Shown: positions 50,187-59,161 of the stretch, one piece after another | Numbering within the stretch: the first letter of the stretch is position 1 | How the letters are laid out: the number at the start of each line of letters is the position of its first letter | Source of the DNA: Streptomyces sp. NBC_01294 | GTDB taxonomy: Bacteria; Actinomycetota; Actinomycetes; Streptomycetales; Streptomycetaceae | Length of the DNA stretch: 64,000 nucleotides | Assembly (NCBI RefSeq): GCF_035917235.1 | Contig: NZ_CP108423.1 | Coordinates: forward strand, 7,965,501 to 8,029,500 | Direction of reading: 5' to 3' | Made by a program: the position numbers and the translations under genes | Notes under the pieces: generated by a model | Databases searched by the model: none | What the model was told of the DNA's origin: nothing | The model's input: the letters and a program-made list of their open reading frames with translations, nothing else

Positions 50187-50522
50187 GTGCTGACTCTCGC
50201 CCGTGACATCGAGGTTCTGGCCCGGTTCGGCCGCGCGCTCGCCGATCCGATCCGCTGCCGCATCCTGCTCGCCCTGCGCGACGCCCCCGCCTACCCTGCC
50301 GACCTCGCCGACGCCCTCGGCATTTCCCGCACCCGGCTGTCGAACCATCTGGCGTGCCTGCGCGACTGCGGCCTGGTCGTCGCCATGCCCGACGGCCGGC
50401 GGACCCGCTACGAGCTGGCCGACGAACGACTTGGCCACGCGCTGGACGACCTGCGTACGGCCGTGGTGGCCGTCGAGACCGACCGAACGTGCGTCGAAGC
50501 CGAGTCGAAGGGCTGCTGCTGA
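50187..50522 (+). CDS. cmtR: ArsR/SmtB-family cadmium/lead sensor, CmtR-like
   Basis: A 111-residue winged-helix repressor beginning MLTLARDIEVLARFGRALAD. The HTH is ISRTRLSNHLACLRDCGLVV, and the cysteines in HLACLRDC plus one near the C-terminus (DRTCVE) line up with Cys57, Cys61 and Cys102 that bind cadmium or lead in the Mycobacterium CmtR. Metal binding would release the DNA. The GTG start fits the conserved MLT start of the family; two palindromes lie upstream. Downstream the metal efflux gene that usually follows has collapsed to a remnant. Confidence 0.8.
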   Translation: MLTLARDIEVLARFGRALADPIRCRILLALRDAPAYPADLADALGISRTRLSNHLACLRDCGLVVAMPDGRRTRYELADERLGHALDDLRTAVVAVETDRTCVEAESKGCC

Positions 50523-50690
50523 TGACCGCGATATCCGTCGGCCCCAGCCCGGCCCGCAGGAACGTGCTGGCAGGGCAAGGGCTGCTGCGCAGCCCCCGCC
50601 GCCGCCGCCGTCCCGGCCGGGCAGACCGATGCATGCAGCTGCCGCCCGGGATGCGCCTGCTGCACCCCGTCAGAAGGGAACCGGAAATGA
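50522..50690 (+). pseudogene. remnant of a cation efflux (CDF) gene
   Basis: The frame overlapping the CmtR stop starts MTAISVGPSPARRNVLAG, like the usual beginning of CDF transporters next to cmtR. After about 24 codons the match ends; the final codons, in another frame, read DACSCRPGCACCTPSEGNRK before a TGA overlapping the next start, like the Cys-rich C-terminus of such a transporter. Some 280 residues of membrane part are gone. The first frame is open into the next gene, so a fused product is possible. Confidence 0.55.
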
Positions 50691-51307
50691 ATGCCTGGGC
50701 ATGGACCGCACTGCTGCTCTACCTCGGCTGGACGGCCTTCGCCTTCGGCGTTCGCGCCGCCCAGCAACGCCACCGCACCGGTGACACGGGTTTTAGGGGC
50801 ATCTCCGGCCGCCCCGGCCAGCCCTCATGGTGGGCCGGAGTGCTCTTCGTCGCCGCCCTGCTCGGCGGCGCTGCCGCTCCGGCAGCCGCCCTCGCCGGAC
50901 TGGGCCCGCTGCCCGGCACCGCCGGCCCCGCCCTGCGCTGGACGGGCCTGGCGATCGCACTGGCCGGACTGGCGGCCACCGCCGCGGCCCAGACGAACAT
51001 GGGCACCTCCTGGCGCGTGGGCGTGGACACCGGTGAGCGCACCGCACTGGTCACCGACGGACTGTTCGCCCACGTACGCAACCCGGTCTTCACCGCCATG
51101 GTCACCGCGTCGCTCGGCCTGTCCCTGATCGTCCCCAACTGGGTCTCCCTCGTGGCGCTGGCCGCACTGGTCACCGCGATCCAGCTCCAGGTCCGCGTCG
51201 TGGAAGAGCCCTACCTCACGACAGCCCACGGCCCGGCCTACGCCCGCTACACCCACCGCACCGGACGCTTCCTTCCCGGCATCGGCCGCAGCGCGCCCTC
51301 GCCGTGA
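50687..51307 (+). CDS. isoprenylcysteine carboxyl methyltransferase-like membrane protein
   Basis: A 206-residue membrane protein with four to five hydrophobic segments, starting MNAWAWTALLLYLGWTAFAF. The C-terminal half has the ICMT/PEMT signature: MGTSWRVGVDTGERTALVTD, GLFAHVRNPVFTAMV, LQVRVVEEPYL and AYARYTHRTGRFLPG. It would transfer a methyl group from SAM at the membrane face, but bacterial substrates are unknown. The start overlaps the stop of the collapsed CDF gene (ATGA). It sits in the metal-sensor operon, as in relatives. Confidence 0.7.
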   Translation: MNAWAWTALLLYLGWTAFAFGVRAAQQRHRTGDTGFRGISGRPGQPSWWAGVLFVAALLGGAAAPAAALAGLGPLPGTAGPALRWTGLAIALAGLAATAAAQTNMGTSWRVGVDTGERTALVTDGLFAHVRNPVFTAMVTASLGLSLIVPNWVSLVALAALVTAIQLQVRVVEEPYLTTAHGPAYARYTHRTGRFLPGIGRSAPSP

Positions 51308-51343
51308 TTGCGACGCCGCACCTGGAGCCGGGGCACAGGTGGC

Positions 51344-51514
51344 TCACTCCTCCCGGTCGTCCTCGTCATCGAGGTCGGCGGCGCCCGGGTCGCGCAGCGG
51401 GCGCAGGCCGCCGCCGACCGGAACGGTGACACAGAAGCTGTAGCGGCCCAGCACGTTGAGGTTCGCGTGCCGTAGGGGGGAGAGCCAGGCGACGTCCTCG
51501 CCCAGGACGTCGTG
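51344..51514 (-). pseudogene. C-terminal fragment of a Tn3-family transposase
   Basis: The minus-strand frame reads HDVLGEDVAWLSPLRHANLN, VLGRYSFCVTVPVGGG and LRPLRDPGAADLDDEDD, as in the last 55 residues of Tn3-type transposases (DEDVARLSPLxHxHxNxLGRYSF...LRPLR). Nothing upstream of this segment belongs to it: the flanking DNA encodes the transposase N-terminus on the opposite strand. Confidence 0.65.
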
Positions 51515-51559
51515 CTCCCGCTGATCCAAGAGCAATCTCGGCGCCAACCACGGTTCCAT

Positions 51560-51830
51560 TGGTCCCCGGGGCCGGAGCAGTTCTTCCGCCTGGACGCGCA
51601 GGCGCTCGCCCTGGCCGGTGCGAAGCTGGCCTCGGCGAACCGGCTGGGGTGGGCGGTGCAGTGGGGCTGCGTGCGGATGCTCGGGGTGTTCCCGACCGAG
51701 GACGTGTCCGTCGTGCCGGCCGCGGTGGTGCGGTTCGCGGCCGAGCAGCTCGACGTCGGGCCGGACGAGTTCGCCGCGTACGGGGCGCGGCGACAGAACC
51801 GGTATGAGTACGCGCAGGGGAACCCACGGG
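51560..51830 (+). pseudogene. N-terminal (DUF4158) fragment of a Tn3-family transposase
   Basis: The frame FFRLDAQALALAGAKLASAN, RLGWAVQWGCVRMLGVFPTE and VVRFAAEQLDVGPDEFAAYG matches the DUF4158 N-terminal domain of Tn3 transposases. It stops matching after ARRQNRYEYA. It lies head to head with a C-terminal piece of such a transposase, so an inversion or two separate deletions occurred. Confidence 0.65.
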
Positions 51831-51849
51831 ATGTCGCACACCCACACAA

Positions 51850-52189
51850 TGACGTCAGCGAACCGCTGACAGCCGCGGCGGGAGGGTGCGCCCCCGAAAT
51901 CGGGTCGCCGACCTACCTCGAACCCGGCGACCGGGCGGGCCCCGCCCCCGAAAATCGGCGTGCGCCGAGGGTGAAATCTGCGGCCCCCGACCTCGGCTTT
52001 CACCCCGATTTTCGCTCCAGAACCTGAAAAACCGCAGGTTGCGCCGGTGGTTGCGTTTTCGCTACCACCGGTGGTCGCGCAATCGACACCACCCGACCTC
52101 GCGCAATCGACACCTCCCGACCGCGCCGATTCGCCACCCCAAAACATCACTGTTCGCAGTGGACTTCTTCGCGTACCCGCTCAGATCGG
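51850..52189. repeat. intergenic DNA with direct and inverted repeats
   Basis: There is no gene. Two adjacent 24-base copies (core gcgcaatcgacacc, at 52077 and 52101) and a stem ccggtggt/accaccgg at 52044-52071 are present, and an inverted repeat cgaaaatcgg/ccgattttcg occurs earlier. They may be transposon-end relics. Confidence 0.5.
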
Positions 52190-52771
52190 TCAACGGCGCG
52201 CTTGATAGCGCAGGTGAAGCACCCGGTTGCCCTGAATCACCACGTCAGGATCCTCCAACAGGTGCTGCGCGTGGACCGACCCGAAGTAGCGCTTGCCGGA
52301 CCCGAACACGACGGGTACGACGTCCATGCGCACCTCGTCGATCAGGCCCGCGGCAAGCACCTGGCCACCGACGTCGCCAGCCGCGACCTCGACCATGCGG
52401 TCACCCGCAAGTTCCTGCGCCTTGGCCACGGCTGCCTCGACGCCGTCGACGAAGTGAAACGGCGCCTCGGGGTCCCAGCCCTCGGGCATCGGCCGGTGCG
52501 ACACGACGACCACGTGGTCGATCCCGCCCGGAGGCTTCCCGTCCCAGCCGTCCGTCAGGTCGAAGACGTGGCGGCCGACGATCGTGACTCCGATCTGGTC
52601 CCAGTACGGCCGGGTGTAGTCGTAGGACGTCTGCGACACCTTCAGCTCGCCGCTCTCGTCCAACGGGACGTCACCGCTGGACAACCAGTCGAACAGTGGT
52701 CCGGGCTGGTCATTCTCGTCCGCGACGAAGCCGTCCACCGACACCGAGCTGTACATGACCACCTTGCCCAC
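52190..52771 (-). CDS. dihydrofolate-reductase-like (RibD C-type) reductase
   Basis: A 193-residue enzyme starting MGKVVMYSSVSVDGFVADE. The pattern VGRHVFDLTDGWDGKPPGGI and later AGDVGGQVLAAGLIDEVRMD and VVPVVFGSGKRYFG is that of the RibD C-terminal/DHFR-like family, NADPH-dependent reductases of unknown substrate common as single genes in actinobacteria. The GTG start has a clear ggagag site. It is next to a truncated AraC gene, which may have controlled it. Confidence 0.8.
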   Translation of the reverse strand: MGKVVMYSSVSVDGFVADENDQPGPLFDWLSSGDVPLDESGELKVSQTSYDYTRPYWDQIGVTIVGRHVFDLTDGWDGKPPGGIDHVVVVSHRPMPEGWDPEAPFHFVDGVEAAVAKAQELAGDRMVEVAAGDVGGQVLAAGLIDEVRMDVVPVVFGSGKRYFGSVHAQHLLEDPDVVIQGNRVLHLRYQARR

Positions 52772-52836
52772 GGGGCTCTCCTCTGCTTTGGGGTGCCCCA
52801 AATTAGCGTGTCGTGAGCTGTCGCTCTTGTAAGAAA

Positions 52837-53010
52837 TCAATTGGCCGGCAGCGGCCAGCCGTCCAGCGCGTGGCCAGGATGTTCGCGCAGGAACCGCCGC
52901 CGGACTTCGGCGTACCGGGTCGGCGTGAGCCCGGTGAACGCCCGGAACTCATGGCCGAAGTGGGCCTGGTCGAAGTAGCCTGCGCCACAGGCGAGGTCGC
53001 CCCAGCCGGC
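52837..53010 (-). pseudogene. C-terminal fragment of an AraC-family regulator
   Basis: The frame CGAGYFDQAHFGHEFRAFTG then LTPTRYAEVRRRFLREHPGH is the second helix-turn-helix of AraC-type regulators (GYxDQxHFxRxFRxxxGxTPxxY). The remaining two thirds, including sensor domain and first HTH, are missing. Confidence 0.7.
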
Positions 53011-53096
53011 GGAGCCAGAGGGGCATTCAAAAGACTGGCGGCGGCCGCCACACACAGGCAGCCTTCGGGTGAATTTCTCATCAATGCCGATAGGGT

Positions 53097-53594
53097 GTGA
53101 ATGTGGAGGAATACCTGGAAGGTTGGAATGACTTCAATGTCGCCATGATGGGATCGGCGGGGGCGCTCGCCGGTCTTGTGATCGTGGCGGCAAGCGTCAA
53201 CATCGCCGAGGTCGTCAAAGCGCCGTCGCTCACATCGCGACTGGCTGGCGGCATCGCCGGCCTCGTACTGGCGCTCTCGGGTTCTGCAGTGGGGCTTGTC
53301 CCCGAGGTCTCGCCGGTGTCGTACGGGTTGTCAATGGTCGCACTCGCAGTCGGCGCAGGTCTTTTGCAGGTGCAGGCGGCAAGACGGATCTACGAGAACC
53401 GCCACCCCGACAATCAGATGAAGTTCGGTAAGTCTGCCATCGGCTTTGTGGCGCCATTCGCATACCTCGTCGGTGCCGCGCTCCTTGTCGCCGGCTCACC
53501 ACAGGGCATCGTATGGTTCGCCGCCGGTTCGATCGTCGCAATCATCACGGCGCTCGTCATCTCCTGGATCGCGCTGGTCGAAGTCCTGCGCTGA
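53097..53594 (+). CDS. small integral membrane protein
   Basis: A 165-residue protein (start VNVEEYLEGWNDFNVAMMGS) with about five hydrophobic segments (MGSAGALAGLVIVAASVNIA, LAGGIAGLVLALSGSAVGLV, LSMVALAVGAGLLQVQAA, IGFVAPFAYLVGAALLVAG, WFAAGSIVAIITALVISWIA). The codons are less G/C-biased than average, which suggests transfer from elsewhere. GTG at 53103 is a second possible start. No family with known function is recognised. Confidence 0.65.
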   Translation: MNVEEYLEGWNDFNVAMMGSAGALAGLVIVAASVNIAEVVKAPSLTSRLAGGIAGLVLALSGSAVGLVPEVSPVSYGLSMVALAVGAGLLQVQAARRIYENRHPDNQMKFGKSAIGFVAPFAYLVGAALLVAGSPQGIVWFAAGSIVAIITALVISWIALVEVLR

Positions 53595-53633
53595 GAAGGC
53601 ACACGCGTGCCGCACGCATGGGGTCCAGCCTTC

Positions 53634-53770
53634 GCGGCGGGGTCGACGGCATCGGCCAGCCGCTCGAAGGACTGGTCGTAGCCCCGCATGAAGTCCCAGC
53701 AGCGGTCCGGCTGTTTGCGGACCAGCGAGCGGAATATCAGGAGCAGGTGCGCCAGGTCGTGCGGGTGTGC
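53634..53770 (-). pseudogene. fragment of an unknown gene
   Basis: The minus-strand frame PHDLAHLLLIFRSLVRKQPD, RCWDFMRGYDQSFERLADAV has coding-like composition but no start, and stops matching at both ends. I do not recognise it. Confidence 0.3.
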
Positions 53771-53859
53771 GCGGCAGCGGAGCAGGGGAGAACCAAAAGG
53801 CCGCCCGCAGGCAAAGAGTTGACCGAGGCGGCAGGGCCGGCCGGCTGAAGGGTGACGAC

Positions 53860-54300
53860 ATGCCCAGGCGCGTTCTTGCCCCAACGAAGCTGATCCTCTG
53901 CCCCGAGTGCGGTACCCCGACGAAGGCGAGCCTGCGTAACGGTCACCTCTACGAGGACCCCGCGCCAGGGTGCCCCGGCATCTGCCCGAAGTCCGGTGAA
54001 ATGGTCGTGACCGGCAAAGAGCTGACGAACAGCTACGAGTGCGCCTGCGGCACCTGGGCCCGTATCACCCACAAGGACACTCTCGCCCAGCACCCCATGC
54101 CAGATTGGGAGCGCTGCCCGCTGTCCGGAGAGCCGAACAGGACGCCGGCCGCTCCCCGCCCCGTCGTGGACGGGCTGCTGCGCATGGTCCCACCCGCGCC
54201 GGCCCAAGGGTGGCGGGCGGAGCCGGTGCCCAGCAGCGGCGGCTCCAGCGTGTACGCGATCCCGGCCGGCCTGCCCGGCCACGGGCGACGGCCACGCTGA
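53860..54300 (+). CDS. zinc-ribbon hypothetical protein
   Basis: A 146-residue protein preceded by a proper ribosome site (aagggtg). The first part contains CPECGTPTKASLRNGHLYED, then PGCPGICPKSGE and ECACGTWARI: enough Cys pairs (CxxC, CxxxC, CxC) for two zinc knuckles. The C-terminal half is Pro/Gly-rich. It might be a small nucleic-acid or protein-binding protein; such genes are frequent on integrative elements. The 30-bp repeat site lies just downstream. Confidence 0.5.
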   Translation: MPRRVLAPTKLILCPECGTPTKASLRNGHLYEDPAPGCPGICPKSGEMVVTGKELTNSYECACGTWARITHKDTLAQHPMPDWERCPLSGEPNRTPAAPRPVVDGLLRMVPPAPAQGWRAEPVPSSGGSSVYAIPAGLPGHGRRPR

Positions 54301-54717
54301 TTGGGCCGAGTTCGACGGCTGAGTTTCGGCGCCCGAGGGCGGGGGATCCTCGCCGCATGGGACGTCCAGCGCGGTGGGGGGCCGTCGTCGTAGCGACGCC
54401 CGGGCGGGCCGCCGCTCGCCGCCCTCGACGCGTCAGCACGGGAGAGGTGATCAGGGGTGCTGACGTGGGACTTCGGGTCAGCACCGAACCAGCACGGGAG
54501 TCAGCACGGTGGCTCCGAAGCGGGTCGAAATGCGTGTTTCCGGCAGGAGTCCGTTGTGGGCCTCCGGAGGCCCTTGTCGTGCCTGTGTCCGCGGTGTGGT
54601 GGGCGGGCACACAGATCGGTACTCGAATGTGAGGGACCGCCACATACGCGGCTGACCTGCGGGCTTCTACGGTGTGGCGACACGGAACGTCCCCGCAGAC
54701 CCCCGGAAGTGGTGCAC
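54301..54717. other. intergenic region with recombination-site-like motifs
   Basis: There is no convincing gene. The octamer gtcagcac occurs at 54432, 54477 and 54500, and inverted at 54457. The region also carries the right copy of the 30-bp repeat. A promoter for the MFS gene must be near the right end. Confidence 0.45.
54482..54511 (+). repeat. 30-bp direct repeat, right copy
   Basis: It matches 40420-40449 with a single mismatch. Together with iterated gtcagcac motifs it could mark an attachment or resolution site. Confidence 0.7.
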
Positions 54718-56109
54718 ATGGTCTCCCCAGCAACGGCTACGCCGGCCCCGTCAGGCATCCGGAGAATCGTCGCCGCGAGCCTGATCGGCACCACCATCGA
54801 GTGGTACGACTTCTTCCTCTACGGCTCGGCCGCCGCACTGGTCTTCAACGAGCTGTTCTTCCCCGGCAGCGAACCCCTCGTCGGCACCCTCCTCGCCTTC
54901 CTCACCTACGCGATCGGCTTCGCCGCCCGCCCGCTGGGCGGCCTGGTCTTCGGCCACTACGGAGACAAGATCGGCCGCAAGCGGCTGCTCGTCCTCAGCC
55001 TGCTCCTCATGGGCGGCGCGACCTTCGCCATGGGCCTGCTCCCCACCCACGCGAGCATCGGCGTCGGAGCGCCCATCCTCCTCACCCTGCTGCGCCTGAT
55101 CCAGGGCTTCGCGCTCGGCGGCGAGTGGGGCGGCGCGGTCCTGCTCGTCTCCGAGCACGGGGACGACAAGAACCGAGGCTTCTGGGCCTCCTGGCCGCAG
55201 GCGGGTGCGCCCGGGGGCAACCTGCTGGCCACCGGCGTACTCGCGCTCCTGGCCGCCGTCCAGTCCGACGAGGCCTTCCTCGCCTGGGGCTGGCGGATCC
55301 CCTTCCTGCTCTCCGGCGTGCTGGTGATGATCGGCCTGTGGATCCGGGTGTCCGTCTCCGAGTCCCCGGTGTTCCTGGAGGCGCAGGCCAAGGCCGCGGA
55401 GCAGGCGGCCGCCGGGGCCCGGGCCGAAGCACCCATCGCCGAGGTGTTCCGCACGAACTGGCGCGGCGTCCTGACCGCGATCGGCACCCGCCTCGGCGAG
55501 AACATCTCGTACTACATCATCACCGCCTTCCTCCTCGTCTACGTCACCAGCCACCTCGGGCTGCCCAAGAGCGACGGCCTGAACGCCGTCCTCATCGGCT
55601 CCGCCGTCCACTTCGTGACCATCCCGGCCTGGGGAGCGCTGTCCGACCGCATCGGCCGCCGCAGCGTCACCCTCATCGGCTCCGTGGGCATGATCGGCTG
55701 GGCGTTCGTGTTCTTCGCGCTGCTGGACTCCAAGTCCTTCCCCGTGATCGCCGCGGCCGTCACCGCCGGGCTGCTCCTGCACGGCGCGATGTACGGACCG
55801 CAGGCGGCCTTCATCTCCGAGATGTTCGACACCAAGGTCCGCTACTCCGGTGCCTCGATGGGATCCCAACTCGCCTCCATCATCGGCGGCGCGCTCGCCC
55901 CGATCATCGCCGTGGCCCTGCTCGACGGCTACGGCTCCTCCGTGCCCATCTCGATCTATCTCGCCGCGGCGGCGGCGGTCACGACGCTGACCGTCCTGGT
56001 GGCCAAGGAGACCCGCGGGCGTAGCCTGGCCCGGGAGCACGGCCCGGTCGGCGCCGCGGTTCCCGCCCGCCGTCAGGCCGGGAAGGACCAGGTGCCGGCC
56101 GACAGCTGA
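54718..56109 (+). CDS. MFS transporter of the metabolite:H+ symporter (MHS) family
   Basis: A 463-residue, 12-helix transporter starting MVSPATATPAPSGIRRIVAA. The N-terminal signature GTTIEWYDFFLYGSAAAL, motif A HYGDKIGRKRLLVLSL and GFALGGEWGGAVLLVSEH are diagnostic of the MHS group (shikimate, proline betaine, alpha-ketoglutarate carriers), and the second half repeats motif A (LSDRIGRRSVTLIGS). It should import an organic acid or zwitterion with protons. GGAAG precedes the ATG by about 8 bases. The downstream gene is a PucR-type regulator, which may respond to the same compound. Confidence 0.85.
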   Translation: MVSPATATPAPSGIRRIVAASLIGTTIEWYDFFLYGSAAALVFNELFFPGSEPLVGTLLAFLTYAIGFAARPLGGLVFGHYGDKIGRKRLLVLSLLLMGGATFAMGLLPTHASIGVGAPILLTLLRLIQGFALGGEWGGAVLLVSEHGDDKNRGFWASWPQAGAPGGNLLATGVLALLAAVQSDEAFLAWGWRIPFLLSGVLVMIGLWIRVSVSESPVFLEAQAKAAEQAAAGARAEAPIAEVFRTNWRGVLTAIGTRLGENISYYIITAFLLVYVTSHLGLPKSDGLNAVLIGSAVHFVTIPAWGALSDRIGRRSVTLIGSVGMIGWAFVFFALLDSKSFPVIAAAVTAGLLLHGAMYGPQAAFISEMFDTKVRYSGASMGSQLASIIGGALAPIIAVALLDGYGSSVPISIYLAAAAAVTTLTVLVAKETRGRSLAREHGPVGAAVPARRQAGKDQVPADS

Positions 56110-56232
56110 CCTCCGGTCGGGGCGGTCCGCCCGTCCCACCGCCGTCCGTCGCGTGCGCGGTGCGGCGGGCGGCGGGCCGCCTCGACCGGCGTTCCTCGAC
56201 CCGTCCGCGTCCCTCACCACGGAGAGCGCCCG

Positions 56233-58273
56233 ATGCCCACCACCCGGAAGAACGTGAGCACCGGCGCCAGTACGGGCAGCAGCGTGAGCACCGCCAGCAA
56301 CACCAGCAACACCAGCACCGCCAGTACCCCCAGTACCGCCACTGATGTGTCCCCGACCGCGCTGCGGTACCTGCACAACCTCCTGGACCTGCTCGACCGG
56401 GGCGCGCCGCCCGAGCAGTTCACGGCGCCGGCCGGCGCGGCCCAGGGCGGTGACCTCTCCGACGCCGACGCGGCGGCGGTCGCGGAAGCCACCCGGGTCG
56501 CGCTGCGCATCCGCCGCACCCTCAGCCAGCACCGCCGCCGCGAAGCCGAACTCGCCGCCCTCTTCGACACCGCCGGCGACCTCGCCCGGCTCAGGGACCC
56601 GGACGCCGTGCTGAAGGCGATCGTCCACCGCGCCAAACTGCTCCTGGGCACGGACGTGACGTACCTGTCCCTCAACGACGACGAAGCGGGCGACACGTAC
56701 ATGCGGGTGACCGACGGCTCGGTCTCCGCCGCGTTCCAACAGGTGCGCCTGGGCATGGGGGAGGGCCTGGGCGGACTGGTCGCGGAGACGGCCCGCCCGT
56801 ACTCCACCGGCGACTACCGCGACGACCAGCGCTTCCGGCACACCACGACCATCGACAGCGCCGTCACGGAGGAGGGCCTCCGGGCCATCCTCGGCGTACC
56901 GCTGCGCCTGGGCACCAGGGTGATCGGCGTCCTCTACGCCGCGGACCGCACCGCCCGCACCTTCACACCGGACGAAGTCGCCCTGCTGTCCTCCCTGGCC
57001 GACCACGCCGCCATCGCCATCGACGGCGCCCGCCTGCTGGACGAGACGCGTACCGCGCTCGTCGATCTCAACGCGGCCTCGCGGACCATCGAAGCGCACA
57101 GCGACGCCATGCGCCGGGCCGAGGACGCCCACGACCGGCTGACCGACCTGGTCCTGCGCGGTGGCGACATCACCGACGTCGCCACCGCCATCGGCGCCGT
57201 CCTGCAGGGCGGCACCCTCATCCACGACGCGGAAGGCGCCGAACTCGCCAGAGCTGGCACCGACTCCCGCCCGCCGTCCGCCCGGGCCGTCGCCGCCTCC
57301 CGGGCCGGCGGGCGCGCCGTGTCCGTCCACGGAACCTGGGTGTGCGCCGTCCTCGCGGGGCACGAACTGCTCGGCAGCATCGCGTTGACCGGCCGCGCCG
57401 ACCTCGACGACGCCGACCGCCGCCTCTTCGAACGGGCCAGCGTCGTCACCGCCCTGCTCCTGCTGCTGCGCCGCTCGGTCGCCGAGACCGGAGGACCGGG
57501 CACGGGGCGAACTGCTGGGAGACCTCCTCGAGTCACCGGGGCGGCGGACCTGGCCGGCCTGCCGGCCCGCGCCGGGCCGACTGGGCGTGAACCTGGTCAC
57601 GATCTCGCACGCGGTGTTCGTCCTCCACGCCGGCACCGACACCGCGCCCCGGCCACGACTGCTGGCCGCCGCGGCCTGTCGTATCGCCTGGTGCGGGCAG
57701 CGCAGGGCCTGGGCCGGGGTGCACCACGACGACGTGGTCCTCGTGTTCCCCGCCGAGGCTCCCGGCCCCGGCGCCGCGAGCCTCGCGAGCGAACTGGGCC
57801 AGATCCTCGCCGGTCCCGTCACCGTCGGAGCCGCGGGGCCGGTCGCCGGTCCCGCGGAATTCGCCGACGCCCACGCCGAAGCCCGCCGCTGCCGGACCGC
57901 ACTGCGCGCGCTGGGCCGGGAAGGCACCGGGGCGGCCCTGCGCGACCTGGGCTTCCTCGGCGTGCTGCTCGGCGACCAGACGGACCTGGGCGGCTATGTG
58001 CGGCAGACGCTGGGCCCCGTGCTCGCGTACGACGCCAAGCGCGGCACCGACCTCACGCACACGCTCCGGGTGTACTTCGACGCGGGCGCGAGCCAGGCCA
58101 GGGCCGCCGAAGCCCTGCACGTACACGTCAACACCGTGGTGCAGCGCCTGGATCGCATAGGCCGGCTGCTCGGCCGGGACTGGCAGCGGCCGGAGCGGGC
58201 ACTGGAGCTTCAACTCGCCCTGCGCATCGACCAGGTGAGCCGCCACGACGATGCGGGTCGGCCGACCACCTAG
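56233..58273 (+). pseudogene. GAF-domain PucR-type regulator with a frameshift
   Basis: The first frame (MPTTRKNVSTGASTGSSVST, a Ser/Thr-rich repeat, then LAALFDTAGDLARLRDPDAV, GVPLRLGTRVIGVLYAADR, FTPDEVALLSSLADHAAIA) contains a GAF domain. Near 57490 the coding pattern moves to the next frame and continues (RGELLGDLLESPG, GVNLVTISHAVFVLHAGTD) to a C-terminal PucR helix-turn-helix (SQARAAEALHVHVNTVVQRL). A single inserted G in ccggagga would explain the change. The joined protein, about 680 residues, looks otherwise complete, so this may be an assembly error. It probably regulates the upstream MFS gene. Confidence 0.65.
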
Positions 58274-58417
58274 CCCGAAGCCGTCCCGTGGGCCGTACGC
58301 GTCCGGTCGTACGGCTACTGCCGCCGGACGCCCGGCGCTCCTCCACCGTCCCGGAGGCGAGGAGCGATTTCGCGGCGCAACCTCCGGGAACGGCGATCAG
58401 GTGGCAGGGTGGACGGT

Positions 58418-59161
58418 ATGTGCGGCCGTTACGCTTCCACCCGCAGTCCCGAGGACCTGTCCGGTCTCTTCCAGGCCACGCCCCCGGATGCCGGGCACGG
58501 ACTGGATCCGAGCTGGAACGTCGCCCCCACCGATGCGGTGTGGGCGGTGCTGGAGCGCGCCGACCGGGAGAGCGGCGTACTGGAGCGGCGACTGCGTCCC
58601 CTGCGGTGGGGGCTGGTGCCGTCGTGGTCGAAGAGCGCGTCCAGTGGCGCGAAGATGATCAACGCGCGGGTGGAGACGGTGCACGAGAAGCCCGCGTACC
58701 GGCGGGCCTTCGCCAAGCGCCGGTGTCTGCTGCCGGCGGACGGGTTCTACGAATGGGAGGCCGTTCCCGCCTCCGACACCGCGAAGGCGTACAAGCAGCC
58801 GTACTTCATCCGCCCCGAGGACGGCGAGGTGATGGCGATGGCGGGGCTGTACGAGTTCTGGCGCGACCCCGCCGTCGCCGACGACGACGATCCGGCGGCG
58901 TGGCGGGCGACCTGCACCATCATCACCACCGAGGCCACCGACGCGGCCGGCCGCGTCCACCCCCGCATGCCGCTCGCCCTGGCCCCGGCCGACTACGAGG
59001 CCTGGCTCGACCCGTCCCACCAGGACCCGCACGAGCTGCGCGCCCTGCTCGCGGCTCCCGCGGGCGGCCGGCTGGACGTCCGCGCGGTGTCGACCGCGGT
59101 CAACAGCGTGCGCAACAACGGGCCGGAGCTCCTGGACGAGGTTCCCGCCCCGGGCCGCTGA
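58418..59161 (+). CDS. SRAP-domain protein (HMCES/YedK family)
   Basis: A 247-residue protein starting MCGRYASTRSPEDL: Cys2 becomes the N-terminus after methionine removal and forms a covalent bond with abasic sites in single-stranded DNA. The other SRAP elements are here: SWNVAPTDAV, LRPLRWGLVPSWSK, INARVETVHEKPAYRRAF, RCLLPADGFYEWE and ATDAAGRVHPRMPLAL with the conserved His. It shields abasic sites during replication. An in-frame GTG three codons earlier would spoil Cys2, so ATG is chosen. Confidence 0.9.
   Translation: MCGRYASTRSPEDLSGLFQATPPDAGHGLDPSWNVAPTDAVWAVLERADRESGVLERRLRPLRWGLVPSWSKSASSGAKMINARVETVHEKPAYRRAFAKRRCLLPADGFYEWEAVPASDTAKAYKQPYFIRPEDGEVMAMAGLYEFWRDPAVADDDDPAAWRATCTIITTEATDAAGRVHPRMPLALAPADYEAWLDPSHQDPHELRALLAAPAGGRLDVRAVSTAVNSVRNNGPELLDEVPAPGR

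Noticed and set aside
54751-57927. Very long open frame on the minus strand opposite the MFS and GAF-PucR genes
   Set aside because: It is the GC-driven antisense shadow of two recognisable genes. Its protein is repetitive Gly/Arg/Asp/Gln without any domain.
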